Assembly (NCBI RefSeq): GCF_004791165.1
Contig: NZ_SRUZ01000005.1
Coordinates: 510,425-552,297, forward strand
Length of the DNA stretch: 41,873 bases
Direction of reading: 5' to 3'
From: Mesorhizobium sp. M8A.F.Ca.ET.218.01.1.1
Lineage (GTDB): Bacteria > Pseudomonadota > Alphaproteobacteria > Rhizobiales > Rhizobiaceae
In this document: positions 25,467-34,207 of the stretch, piece by piece
Position numbering within the stretch: the first letter of the stretch is position 1
How the letters are laid out: the number at the start of each line of letters is the position of its first letter
The notes under the pieces: model-generated
Database searches by the model: none
Told to the model about the DNA's origin: nothing
What the model saw: the letters and a program-made list of their open reading frames with translations, nothing else
Program-made: the position numbers and the translations under genes

Positions 25467-28400
25467 ACAAGCACCCATCACCCGAAAATCTGCAAGGCGC
25501 GACGCCTGACCCGCAGCCGGCCGAAGGCAGGCCAGCAAAAGCCCGCGCCAAGGCGAAGCCGGCGGCTGCAAAAGACCCCGCGACGAAGCGCACCTGCATC
25601 ATGGTGCTCGGCATGCACCGCTCGGGCACCAGCGCGCTGACAAGGGCGATCAGTCTGCTCGGCGCCGAACTGCCGAAAAACATGCTTGGCGCCAATCCCT
25701 CGAACCCGGCTGGGCATTGGGAGCCGGAGCGCCTTATCGAACTGCACGACCAGATGTTGGCCGAGGCAGGAAGTAGCTGGGATGATTGGCGCGCCTTTGA
25801 CCCAAGCGATTTAGGCGCGGCGCGGCTGCGTTTTTACAAAGCCGAAATAGCCCGATTGATTGACGAGGAATATGGCAGTGCGCCGCTGTTCGTCCTCAAG
25901 GAGCCCCGTATCTCGCGCTTCGTACCGCTTTACGCGGACATACTGAAACGCATGCGCATCGACGTGCGGTACGTGCTGATCGAGCGCAATCCGCTGGCTG
26001 TGGTTGCTTCCTTGGCCAACAGGGACGGATTTACGACAGGTTTCAGCTCTCTTCTTTGGTTGCGCCATGAACTGGAGGCGGAGCGCGCCACCAGGAACTA
26101 TCCCCGCATCTTTGTTTCTTATGAGGCCATGCTTGGCGATTGGCGTGCGCGAATCGAGGAGATCACCAACGTTCTTAAAATCGACTGGCCACGATCAGGC
26201 ATCGAATGGCAGGCATTGTTGTCCACGCACTTCTCGGCGGACCATCAGCACTTCACGGCCAGCCCGGACCTTCTTGATGCTGATCCGCGCATCGCCGACT
26301 GGGTCAAGGAGGCGTACGGGGCGCTGACGGATCTTGGTAAGAGCGGCAATGACGAAGCGGCGATGGCGCGGCTTGATGCCGTACGAGTCGCGTTTGACCG
26401 TGCAAGCTCAATCTTTGGCGATGCATCCTTCCCTGAAATGAATGTGCGCATCAAAGCGATGTCAATGGTGCAAGCGGAAGCGCAAACGCTAGCGGATCAA
26501 CTCTCTCTAGAAAATGAAAAGATGGGGGCCGAGGTCGAAAGGATGCGTGCGAAGGGCATCGCGTTGGAGGCCAAATTCTCAAGGGATCTGGGGAAGGCAC
26601 TGCAAGAGTCTCAGAGGACGATGGATCGAGAAAATGTGGAAGCTGAAACCCGGCAAGCGGTAGTTGCCAAGCTGCGCGCTGATATCGTCGCAAGAGATTC
26701 TGAAATTGCGCAGAAAAACTTGATTATCTCGGATGAGCAAAACAAGTTGCTGCATGCAATTGAAACAATTTCAGAGATGAAGAAAAGCAGATCGTGGAAG
26801 CTGATGGCCCCGTTTCGTGTGGCAAAAACAGTGGGGCTTTCGGCCGAGCGGTTTGTCGTAGCGAGTGGCCTGCGTAAGATGAAAAGTGCCCGCTATTTGC
26901 TAAATCGTGTGATCGTTGTTTTGAGGGACGACGGGATCATTTCTGTTTTGGAGAGAACAAGAAAGTTTATCGCGAGAAGGCGGGATGCCAAGCGGTACCA
27001 AAAGACGGATATATCTGGAACTGTGTCTTCCTTTCATTTCACAAATGAAATTGGTGCAACAAACGCTAGACGACCTCTGCCCGAACGGGATATCGCGATT
27101 CGGATGCCGCTGGCCTGGGCATCAAAGGTCGTGCTGCCGAAGAATATCGCCGTTGTAGTTCACGCATTTTACGTGGAATTGTTCCCAGAAATTCTTACGG
27201 CGCTGGAAAACATTGAGGCAGACTTCAAACTGTACGTTTCAACAACAGATGAAGAAAAAAAGCAAATTATAAGCTCCATGTGCTCAAGTCGTGGAGTGAG
27301 CAACGTAGAAATTAGAGTTTTCGAAAACAAAGGAAGAGATGTCGCCCCAAAGATTGTTGGTTTTCGCGATATCTACGTTAAGCATGATTTTTTTCTTCAC
27401 TTGCACACAAAAAAATCACCGCATCTGTCTGATCTAGAGAATTGGCGGTCTTATCTGATAGGTAATCTTATTGGGTCGAAGGACATTGTTCGATCTATTT
27501 TTTCACTTTTCATGTCTGACAAAAATGTTGGGATAATATACCCTCAGCACTTTGGCCCTGTTCGAGCTATGCTTAATTGGGGGTTCGACTTCGAAGCGGC
27601 AAAAACCCTTTTGCGGCGCGCCAAATGGGACCTTAGCAAGGACAGTGTCCTGGAGTTTCCTTCTGGCTCCATGTTTTGGGGGCGGTCGGCCGCCATCAGG
27701 CCTCTTCTAGATCTAGGGCTGACGTTCGACGATTTTCCCGAAGAGGACGGTCAAGTCGACGGTACTTTGGCGCATGCGATCGAGCGCAGCTATCTACATT
27801 TTGCGGAATGCGCCGGATTTCATTGGCTAAAGATTCAGAGTGGTATTGACTCTCCATCGGAGGCGCTTCTGGCGTTGAAGAAGCCAATCGACGTCAAGCT
27901 GCTGGAGAAAATTTATGTACCACTTTTTGATGAGCCAGGACGGTCCGAGTTTTCCCTGAGTAGAAGCTACGGCGAGCTTCGTCCTTTGAGGATGACGAAG
28001 TCGAGTAACGCGAAGCCCAGAATTAACTTGCTTCTGCCCACTATAGATCCGGTGTGGATTTTTGGCGGCATATCCACCGCCTTAAAGATATTCGAGGAAA
28101 TATCGTCTAAATTGTCTGATTTTGACAAGAGGATCGTGGTCCTGGATTCTCCGGTAGAAAGAAATCATTTAGAGAATTTTCCAGAATATGCGCTGGATCC
28201 TTTAGGGGGCCATGCTGTAATTTTTGATGCTTTTGATCGAGCTCTCGGCCTGGATGTTCGTAGGGATGATATATTTGTATCGACGGCTTGGTGGTCCGAA
28301 TATCTTCGGACTTCAATAGCAAGTTTTCAGAAAATGGCATTTGGGCACAGCTCGGGTGCGGTGTATTTCATACAAGATTACGAGTCGAATTTTGTCCAAT

Positions 28401-29113
28401 GGTCCTCGAGGTGGGCGATTGCAGAGTCTACATATAATTTGGCTGAGAATGTTGTCGCTCTGGTGAATTCTGAGGAGCTGTCCTCGTTTATGAATCGCAG
28501 ATTTGGGTGGACAGACCAGATCGTCGTTCCTTTCCGCATCAATGAGACGATCGAGCACAAAATTAGGCCTGTCCCCAAAGAGCGGATCATCCTGTGCTAT
28601 GGGAGGCCCAGTGCGGCTAGAAATTGCTTTGAAATAATCGTTGACGGCCTGTCGCTATGGCAACAGCGAAATCCTACCAGTGCCAGCAAGTGGCAGGTAG
28701 TCTTCCTTGGGGAAGATTTTGAGATGGCAAAAGTGTGGCCGGTGCAAAATAGTGCCGTTCCTGGCAAGGTCAGCCTTGAAGAATATGCTGCATATCTAAG
28801 TCGAGCGAGTGTCGGGATATCTCTGATGATATCCCCGCATCCTAGCTACCCCCCGCTGGAAATGGCTCATGCCGGACTTATCACCATCTCCAATAATTAT
28901 GATACAAAGAACATCTCCGCGAGAAGTCCGAACCTAATAGGGCTTGATCACGTAACGCCCGATGCGGTCGCGGCCGCACTTGAGAAGTGCGCCCAGGCAG
29001 CTGAAGAGAATGTCGGACGCGTGGTGAAGCGAAAAGAGATACAGGAAATCCCCCTTGTCGGAAGTAGATACGACGCTGCCGAGCTTGCAGGCAGATTGCG
29101 ATCATCGCTATGA
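25463..29113 (+). CDS. Three-module surface glycan protein: sulfotransferase-like + RgpF-like + WsaF-like rhamnosyltransferase
   Basis: 1216 residues, starting in an ATGA overlap with rfbD. Residues 1-40 are a basic, Ala/Pro/Lys-rich tail. Residues about 45-320 look like a sulfotransferase: PAPS P-loop LGMHRSGTSALTRAI (about 49), GHWEPERLIELHDQML, then the 3'-phosphate region VRYVLIERNPLAVVASL. Residues about 331-443 are a coiled coil ending in KSRSWKLMAPFR. Residues about 560-815 match rhamnan synthesis protein F (VVVHAFYVELFPEIL, NKGRDVAPKIVGF, FFLHLHTKKSPH, FPSGSMFWGR). Residues about 850-1216 match WsaF-type GT4 rhamnosyltransferases (PVWIFGGISTALKIFEE, SGAVYFIQDYESNF, CYGRPSAARNCFEII, SLMISPHPSYPPLEMAHAG). 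It probably assembles rhamnose-containing O-antigen at the cytoplasmic face using dTDP-rhamnose from the preceding genes. The first 300 codons are GC-rich, the rest AT-rich. Catalytic activity of each module is inferred. Confidence 0.88.
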   Translation: MNKHPSPENLQGATPDPQPAEGRPAKARAKAKPAAAKDPATKRTCIMVLGMHRSGTSALTRAISLLGAELPKNMLGANPSNPAGHWEPERLIELHDQMLAEAGSSWDDWRAFDPSDLGAARLRFYKAEIARLIDEEYGSAPLFVLKEPRISRFVPLYADILKRMRIDVRYVLIERNPLAVVASLANRDGFTTGFSSLLWLRHELEAERATRNYPRIFVSYEAMLGDWRARIEEITNVLKIDWPRSGIEWQALLSTHFSADHQHFTASPDLLDADPRIADWVKEAYGALTDLGKSGNDEAAMARLDAVRVAFDRASSIFGDASFPEMNVRIKAMSMVQAEAQTLADQLSLENEKMGAEVERMRAKGIALEAKFSRDLGKALQESQRTMDRENVEAETRQAVVAKLRADIVARDSEIAQKNLIISDEQNKLLHAIETISEMKKSRSWKLMAPFRVAKTVGLSAERFVVASGLRKMKSARYLLNRVIVVLRDDGIISVLERTRKFIARRRDAKRYQKTDISGTVSSFHFTNEIGATNARRPLPERDIAIRMPLAWASKVVLPKNIAVVVHAFYVELFPEILTALENIEADFKLYVSTTDEEKKQIISSMCSSRGVSNVEIRVFENKGRDVAPKIVGFRDIYVKHDFFLHLHTKKSPHLSDLENWRSYLIGNLIGSKDIVRSIFSLFMSDKNVGIIYPQHFGPVRAMLNWGFDFEAAKTLLRRAKWDLSKDSVLEFPSGSMFWGRSAAIRPLLDLGLTFDDFPEEDGQVDGTLAHAIERSYLHFAECAGFHWLKIQSGIDSPSEALLALKKPIDVKLLEKIYVPLFDEPGRSEFSLSRSYGELRPLRMTKSSNAKPRINLLLPTIDPVWIFGGISTALKIFEEISSKLSDFDKRIVVLDSPVERNHLENFPEYALDPLGGHAVIFDAFDRALGLDVRRDDIFVSTAWWSEYLRTSIASFQKMAFGHSSGAVYFIQDYESNFVQWSSRWAIAESTYNLAENVVALVNSEELSSFMNRRFGWTDQIVVPFRINETIEHKIRPVPKERIILCYGRPSAARNCFEIIVDGLSLWQQRNPTSASKWQVVFLGEDFEMAKVWPVQNSAVPGKVSLEEYAAYLSRASVGISLMISPHPSYPPLEMAHAGLITISNNYDTKNISARSPNLIGLDHVTPDAVAAALEKCAQAAEENVGRVVKRKEIQEIPLVGSRYDAAELAGRLRSSL

Positions 29114-29892
29114 ATGGAGTCAAAGTGGATACATTTAATTTTCGGGGGTACGAGATTCCCATTCATCTTTTGATGTTGACGGGCGGTGGCCCTGAGACAT
29201 TCGAAGAAATATCGGATAAGCATTTTTTGTCTTTGAGGAAACATGTAGCTATCGAGCCAGATCAGAAGCTTCTTGAGATAGGTTGCGGTATTGGGCGCGA
29301 TGCAATCCCACTCAGTTCGTTTTTGACTTCGGGGGCTTATATGGGGGTCGACATAATTCGACCGTCTATAGAGTGGTGTGCTGACCATATTTCCAAGCGG
29401 TCGCCAAATTGCGAATTTGTTCATTTTGACGTTAAGGATCAACTTCACAATCCTCATGGGACTATCACGACAAAAGAAATTTATCTCCCAGTATCAAACG
29501 AATCTGTGGATCGAATATTTCTATTCTCTGTTTTTACCCATATGTTTGAGGATGATATAATACACTATCTGAAAGAGTTCAAGAGGTCGATTAAGAAAGA
29601 TGGCCTTGTCTATGCCACCACTTTCATATTCGATGATTTGATTTTGGATAAAGCACGAGAAACTAATTTGACGATATTTGATCTTCGTTTTGAGCACCAA
29701 ATTTCGGACGGTTGCAGAATTAATAATCTGACTTTTCCACTTGGTGCGGTCGCCTACACATTGGATAAATGGTTGGAAATGATTAACATTGCGGGGTTCA
29801 GGCTGCGAACGTCTGTGATCCGTGGTGGTTGGTCCGGGGCTTTCGAAAATCGGCTTGATGGACAGGACGTCCTTGTGCTTGAGCCCTCATGA
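29110..29892 (+). CDS. Class I SAM-dependent methyltransferase, O-antigen operon
   Basis: 260 residues. Motif I is KLLEIGCGIGRDAIPLSSFL, the acidic strand-2 residue is in MGVDIIRPSIEW, and VDRIFLFSVFTHMFEDDIIHYLKEFKRSIKKDGLVYATTF gives motifs II-III. It starts in an ATGA overlap with the preceding gene, so it is translated with it. The low G+C matches the C-terminal part of that gene. Placed just before wzm/wzt, it may methylate the growing or finished O-chain; the acceptor is not known. Confidence 0.85.
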   Translation: MNGVKVDTFNFRGYEIPIHLLMLTGGGPETFEEISDKHFLSLRKHVAIEPDQKLLEIGCGIGRDAIPLSSFLTSGAYMGVDIIRPSIEWCADHISKRSPNCEFVHFDVKDQLHNPHGTITTKEIYLPVSNESVDRIFLFSVFTHMFEDDIIHYLKEFKRSIKKDGLVYATTFIFDDLILDKARETNLTIFDLRFEHQISDGCRINNLTFPLGAVAYTLDKWLEMINIAGFRLRTSVIRGGWSGAFENRLDGQDVLVLEPS

Positions 29893-29932
29893 AGGCGAGC
29901 CGGTGGCTTTTAACTACGGTCGTTGACGCAAG

Positions 29933-30727
29933 ATGTTCCCAAATTTACGCGGGTTGATATTCCCCCTCGTTCGCCGAGAAGTTACCGGCCGTTATCGTGG
30001 CTCCGCGTTCGGGTTGGCGTGGTCGCTGCTCAATCCGCTGTTCATGTTGGCTGTCTACACATTCGTCTTTGGTGTGGTGATGAAGTCGCGCTGGACTATT
30101 CCCGGTCAGCAAGGCGCCACTGATTCGACAGGAGAGTATGCGGTTGTCCTTTTCTGCGGATTGATCGTTTTCCAGTTCTTTGCGGAAGTGGTCTCGCTGG
30201 CACCCGGGTTGATCGTTGCTAACGCCAACTACGTCAAAAAGATCGTGTTTCCGATTCAGATCCTGCCCTTGGTTTCTGCGGGCGCGGCGTTGTTTCATGC
30301 AGCAGTCAGTCTGCTGGTGCTGCTGGTCTTCGCGTTTATCGTTTTTGGCTATATTCCGGCTACAGTCGTTTTGGCGCCATTGGTTTTCGCGCCACTGGTC
30401 GTCATGGTTCTCGGCATCGCCTGGATATTGGCGTCAATTGGCGTCTATTTCCGTGATATGAGCCAGATCGTAGCGCCTCTTGTGACCGCAACCATGTTCC
30501 TCTCGCCGGTTTTCTTCCAGAGGACCTCGCTGCCCATATGGCTACAGCCATGGCTCTCACTGAATCCGCTAGCGATTCCCGTCGAGAGTTTCCGTGACGT
30601 AGTGCTTTTTGATATAGAGCCGGATTGGTTGGCGCTTGGCAGCTATTTGCTCGCGGCGATTGCGGTCGCGTTTCTCGGCTATCAATTTTTCCAAAAGACA
30701 CGCCGGGGATTTGCAGATGTCCTCTGA
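29933..30727 (+). CDS. wzm: O-antigen ABC transporter permease
   Basis: 264 residues, ABC-2 type permease with about six membrane segments. Family features are LVRREVTGRYRGSAFGLAWSLLNPLFMLAVYTFVFG at the N-terminus, LFCGLIVFQFFAEV, ANANYVKKIVFPIQILP and a C-terminal NPLAIPVESFRDVVL. It exports undecaprenyl-linked polysaccharide across the inner membrane with the Wzt ATPase. The following ATPase gene overlaps it by 11 bases. Confidence 0.94.
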   Translation: MFPNLRGLIFPLVRREVTGRYRGSAFGLAWSLLNPLFMLAVYTFVFGVVMKSRWTIPGQQGATDSTGEYAVVLFCGLIVFQFFAEVVSLAPGLIVANANYVKKIVFPIQILPLVSAGAALFHAAVSLLVLLVFAFIVFGYIPATVVLAPLVFAPLVVMVLGIAWILASIGVYFRDMSQIVAPLVTATMFLSPVFFQRTSLPIWLQPWLSLNPLAIPVESFRDVVLFDIEPDWLALGSYLLAAIAVAFLGYQFFQKTRRGFADVL

Positions 30728-32213
30728 CAAGATCGGTGCGTCGGACGTCGCTATTCGCGTGCGCGATGTGTCTAAACACTACGTCATGTTCAACCGCCCC
30801 GAGGATCGCTTCAAGCAGATGCTCGTGCCACGGTTGGAGCGGCTGATCGGGCGTCCGCCACGCCGTTATTTCCGGGATTTCGCCGCCCTATCCGGAGTCT
30901 CCTTTGAGATAGGACGCGGCGAAACTATCGGTATCATCGGCCGTAATGGCTCCGGCAAATCGACACTGCTGCAGATCATCTGTGGCACGCTGCAGCCAAC
31001 CAGCGGCTCGGTCGAGGTCAATGGCCGCATCGCCGCGCTGCTGGAGCTTGGCGCTGGGTTCAATCCCGAATTCACCGGCCGCGAAAACGTCTTTCTCAAT
31101 GCCTCGATCCTCGGCGTGCCGCGCAAGGAAATGGAATGGCGTTTCGACGATATCGCTCGTTTCGCCGATATAGGCCCCTTCATAGACCAGCCGGTGAAGA
31201 CCTATTCGTCGGGTATGTATGTACGGTTGGCCTTCGCCACCGCAATCAATGTTGATCCCGACATCTTGGTGGTGGATGAGGCGCTCGCTGTGGGCGACGA
31301 GGCATTCCAGCGCAAATGTTTCGCCCGCATCGAGCAAATCAAGGATAAGGGCGGCACCATTCTTTTTGTCAGCCACGGTGCGTCGACCATCGTTCAGCTG
31401 TGCACGCGGGCGATGCTTATGGATGGAGGCGAACTTATCCTGGAAGGTCGGCCAAAAGCAGTGGTGGCGCAATATCAACGGTTGGTCAGCGCCAGCACGG
31501 AGGTGGCGACAGAAATTCGCACCGGGATTAAGGCGCTCCGTGCCGTTTCGCCGACCACCAGGGCAGCAGTTACTGACAATTTCGAAAACAAGCCTTCCGC
31601 CCCCGATCCTGAAAGGCCCGCCGCTTCGCCTGCCGGAGAAGCCTCCGATGCAGTCGTCGCTTTACCGATCGAGGCCGAACCGAGCGACACCGTCAGCCAG
31701 TATGCAGATTATCATGATCCCAACCTCAAGTCGAAGTCCGCAGTTTATCTCGAAGAACGGGGTGCCCGAATTCGAGACCTTCGCGTTCTGACTCTCAGTG
31801 GTGAGGGGGTGAATGTACTGCAAATGGGAAAGCGGTATGTCTTGGAATATACCGTGTTTTTTTCGTCCGATGCAAGCGAGGTCGGCTTTGAGTTTCTGTT
31901 CAAAAATGTGACAGGCTTAGTGTTGGCGGGCTCGGACACGCACAGAGTAAAAGGAGAAAGAACCAGATTCGTCAGATCTGGTTCTGAAATGACAATAAGT
32001 TTTACTTTTAACTGTGTCATGTTGCCGGGAGTATATCTCGCAAGTGCCGGTGTGCGAGGTTTGGTCAACGACGAGTTGCGTATGCTTCACAAAATTATCG
32101 AAGGCATTCTCATCCGTGTCGCCAACGAGCCAGACCTTGCAGCAATCGGCTACGCCAACTTGGACGTAACGCCGCAGGTGGCGGTGTCGTCAGCAGAACT
32201 TCCAGAGCGTTGA
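30717..32213 (+). CDS. wzt: O-antigen ABC transporter ATPase with C-terminal carbohydrate-binding domain
   Basis: 498 residues, longer than ATPases without the extra domain. Walker A is GRNGSGKSTLLQI (about residue 76), followed by ALLELGAGFNPEFTGRENVFL, signature YSSGMYVRLAFA, Walker B ILVVDEALAVGD and the FVSHG switch. A low-complexity Ala/Pro/Glu linker (about 260-340) leads to a beta-rich Wzt_C-like domain (about 355-485: YLEERGARIRDLRVLTLSGEG, YVLEYTVFFSSDA, GVYLASAGV). In known systems this domain recognises the modified end of the O-chain before export. Start ATG at 30717 overlaps wzm. The last 104 bases overlap the end of the convergent minus-strand gene. Confidence 0.94.
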   Translation: MSSDKIGASDVAIRVRDVSKHYVMFNRPEDRFKQMLVPRLERLIGRPPRRYFRDFAALSGVSFEIGRGETIGIIGRNGSGKSTLLQIICGTLQPTSGSVEVNGRIAALLELGAGFNPEFTGRENVFLNASILGVPRKEMEWRFDDIARFADIGPFIDQPVKTYSSGMYVRLAFATAINVDPDILVVDEALAVGDEAFQRKCFARIEQIKDKGGTILFVSHGASTIVQLCTRAMLMDGGELILEGRPKAVVAQYQRLVSASTEVATEIRTGIKALRAVSPTTRAAVTDNFENKPSAPDPERPAASPAGEASDAVVALPIEAEPSDTVSQYADYHDPNLKSKSAVYLEERGARIRDLRVLTLSGEGVNVLQMGKRYVLEYTVFFSSDASEVGFEFLFKNVTGLVLAGSDTHRVKGERTRFVRSGSEMTISFTFNCVMLPGVYLASAGVRGLVNDELRMLHKIIEGILIRVANEPDLAAIGYANLDVTPQVAVSSAELPER

Positions 32214-33903
32214 GTGTCTCGACGGCCCTGGATTTGGTGTGTTCGATAACATCTAGAAGCAGGTCACGTTTGCCCCCCTCAATGAGGTTCAAGGCAGCGC
32301 CCGTGACTTCATCCTCCTTCGCGTGCTCAATCCGATAGACAAATGGCCATCCAGAGGTGGAAAGGAGGTTTGTCAGCTTCCCACCTCCGCGAATCTGATC
32401 GATCGCGATGAAGGGAACCTCATTGCGCATCGCCAGAACTGCGCCATGAAAACGAGATGTGAGCACGAGATCACAAGACGAGTATAGAGCCTCAATTTCG
32501 ACAGGTGCGCGACCAGAGCGGGTCAAGTGGTGCTCTATCTCAAGCGTTCTCACTTGATATTTTGTGGCCAAGCTGTCGAGCACCCGCGCCGTAAGAGCGC
32601 TAGTGCGATCGTGAAGTGAGCTCTGGGGTCCATACTCGCCTTGCTCGCCGCGGAGCACCAATCCGACAACAAGCGGTTCATTTGGTTCACGCGCTCGCTT
32701 TGGAGTGACCCGCGAAGGCGCGAGAATGGCGACGTCCTCAAAGCGCCGACCGCCTCCTTCTCTAGCCAACACGACGTCAAACGGCTGCACGTAGTTGATA
32801 TGGTCTCGGCCAAAGAGGCTTATGCTGATCCCGATTTTGCTAATCGACGGAAATCGACGAATTATCGTCTCTACAATCGGATGATCTCTGATGACCGGAC
32901 CGCAAACAAAAACCAACGTGGCGTAGTCGCCCTCGGCGATTTCGTCTAGCGCCACCCTTTCGCCGGAAATTTCAAACGCGGTACTCGCTGTTAGATGCCT
33001 GAAATTCAACCCCAACGCTTTCATACGGGCAGCAACACTCTGCACTGCGAATAGGTCGCCGATAGTTCCATTGTCTTTCAGCGATCCATACCAGCACAAA
33101 AGGATAGGCGGCGCTTTGGCCGCCGTGTCAGTGACTGTGGCGTGTCGGCCGCTCGGATGTGGGATGTAACGGCCGGATGGGTGCCTGCCGAAGTTGCAAA
33201 GAAATTGGTAGATGCTTCCTTCGCGAACGGCACTGTGGTCAACTTTGTGCGTAAGCTTCAAGATCGGAATCTTGGCAAGAGATACGATCTCTCTGTCTTC
33301 TTCTGAAATCGCGCCAAGCAATCGCGTCTCATAAGGTGCGAATATATGTGGGCCGCCGGCTGATATTTTCGGCACTTGGTCCCACAACACGCGAAATTTT
33401 CTGCTATTTTGATAAGCTTGGCCAAATAGGTGATGGAACCAGAAATAGTCCGGGTCAACTGCTCGGTTCTGCCAGTGTTGATGGACCAGCCGGCGCCATT
33501 CATAAGTTAGGTAGGAGGACTGGCTGGCAGCCAAAAACCATGAAGATAGCATTCGGGAAGGGGCAGGCCGCTCGAAGGCAAAGAAACCTTCTGACATGAC
33601 GCTATCAAGCCACTCATCGAGAGGCTGCAGACAATAGCAGGTAGCGTCGACCCACACTCCGCCATATCTGCACAGAAGCTCGATACGCACGATATCACTA
33701 TATGCCGCATCTGAAAGCGATCTGGAGAGAAGCGAATTTGGATCGCTAACATCGGGCAAAAAGTCGGCCAAATTCCCTTTGGCCAGGATTTGGATCGTCC
33801 AGCCGGGGTTCATTCTCTCCCAAGAGTTCACACATGCTTTCACGATCTGTGGCGCTGTTTCGATGCCTTGCAGCCACAGCATCCAGATAATTTTAGGTGG
33901 CAT
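32110..33903 (-). CDS. Fusion of capsule-type glycosyltransferase (GT32-like) and polysaccharide pyruvyl transferase
   Basis: 597 residues. Residues 1 to about 245 match the capsular polysaccharide synthesis/GT32-type fold: PKIIWMLWLQGIETAPQIVKACVNSW, AAYSDIVRIELLCRYGGVWVDATCYC (DXD-like D-A-T in the GGVWVDAT motif) and a YFWFHHLFGQAY segment. Residues about 265-560 match polysaccharide pyruvyl transferases (CsaB-like): ILLCWYGSLKDNGTIGDLFAVQSV, REGGGRRFEDVAILAPS, LYSSCDLVLTSRFHGAVLAMRNEVPFIAID. The first half probably adds a sugar and the second a pyruvate ketal from PEP; acceptors are unknown. The C-terminal 34 residues are encoded antisense to the end of wzt. ATG at 33903. Divergent from the dehydratase gene. 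Confidence 0.85.
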   Translation of the reverse strand: MPPKIIWMLWLQGIETAPQIVKACVNSWERMNPGWTIQILAKGNLADFLPDVSDPNSLLSRSLSDAAYSDIVRIELLCRYGGVWVDATCYCLQPLDEWLDSVMSEGFFAFERPAPSRMLSSWFLAASQSSYLTYEWRRLVHQHWQNRAVDPDYFWFHHLFGQAYQNSRKFRVLWDQVPKISAGGPHIFAPYETRLLGAISEEDREIVSLAKIPILKLTHKVDHSAVREGSIYQFLCNFGRHPSGRYIPHPSGRHATVTDTAAKAPPILLCWYGSLKDNGTIGDLFAVQSVAARMKALGLNFRHLTASTAFEISGERVALDEIAEGDYATLVFVCGPVIRDHPIVETIIRRFPSISKIGISISLFGRDHINYVQPFDVVLAREGGGRRFEDVAILAPSRVTPKRAREPNEPLVVGLVLRGEQGEYGPQSSLHDRTSALTARVLDSLATKYQVRTLEIEHHLTRSGRAPVEIEALYSSCDLVLTSRFHGAVLAMRNEVPFIAIDQIRGGGKLTNLLSTSGWPFVYRIEHAKEDEVTGAALNLIEGGKRDLLLDVIEHTKSRAVETLNALEVLLTTPPPAALRPSWRSRLLQGLARWRHG

Positions 33904-34207
33904 CGTTCATCCCGTTTGCGACACGCGGCCTTAGCCTGCCTTAGCAGCGTGCATCCCAGTCCTCAACCCCGACCACGCGCAGTGCACGTTCCTCATTCTC
34001 TGCGATCCGATAGGCAATACACAGACAATGACTTGCGTGGGAATGCCAACCCAAAAAAAAACATCTGGCTATGCCCCGCGGCCCGCAGTATGCGATACAG
34101 CAGGCGGGGGCCGGAAATGCTACTTGGAAGTGTGACGGTCACGAATGGTTCTCGTGCTGACACTTTGCGGGTAGTCATGCCGACAGCCTGGAGTTTAGTA
34201 CTGCCTA
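33904..34207. other. Divergent intergenic region with possible gene remnant
   Basis: 304 bases between two divergent genes, so it should hold both promoters. It contains a run of nine A (about 34050-34060), a small palindrome GTGACGGTCAC near 34132, and on the minus strand a short segment resembling part of a membrane dehydratase (34059-34178, listed separately). Confidence 0.5.
34059..34178 (-). pseudogene. Possible remnant of a FlaA1/CapD-type dehydratase gene
   Basis: The minus strand reads SISGPRLLYRILRAAGHS, close to SAPRLFYRFLRDGAS in the complete dehydratase encoded next door on the plus strand, and preceded by REPFVTVTLP where the intact protein has RQFIVFLLVS. The match covers only some 30 residues and nothing further is recognisable, so chance resemblance is possible. 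Confidence 0.3.
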
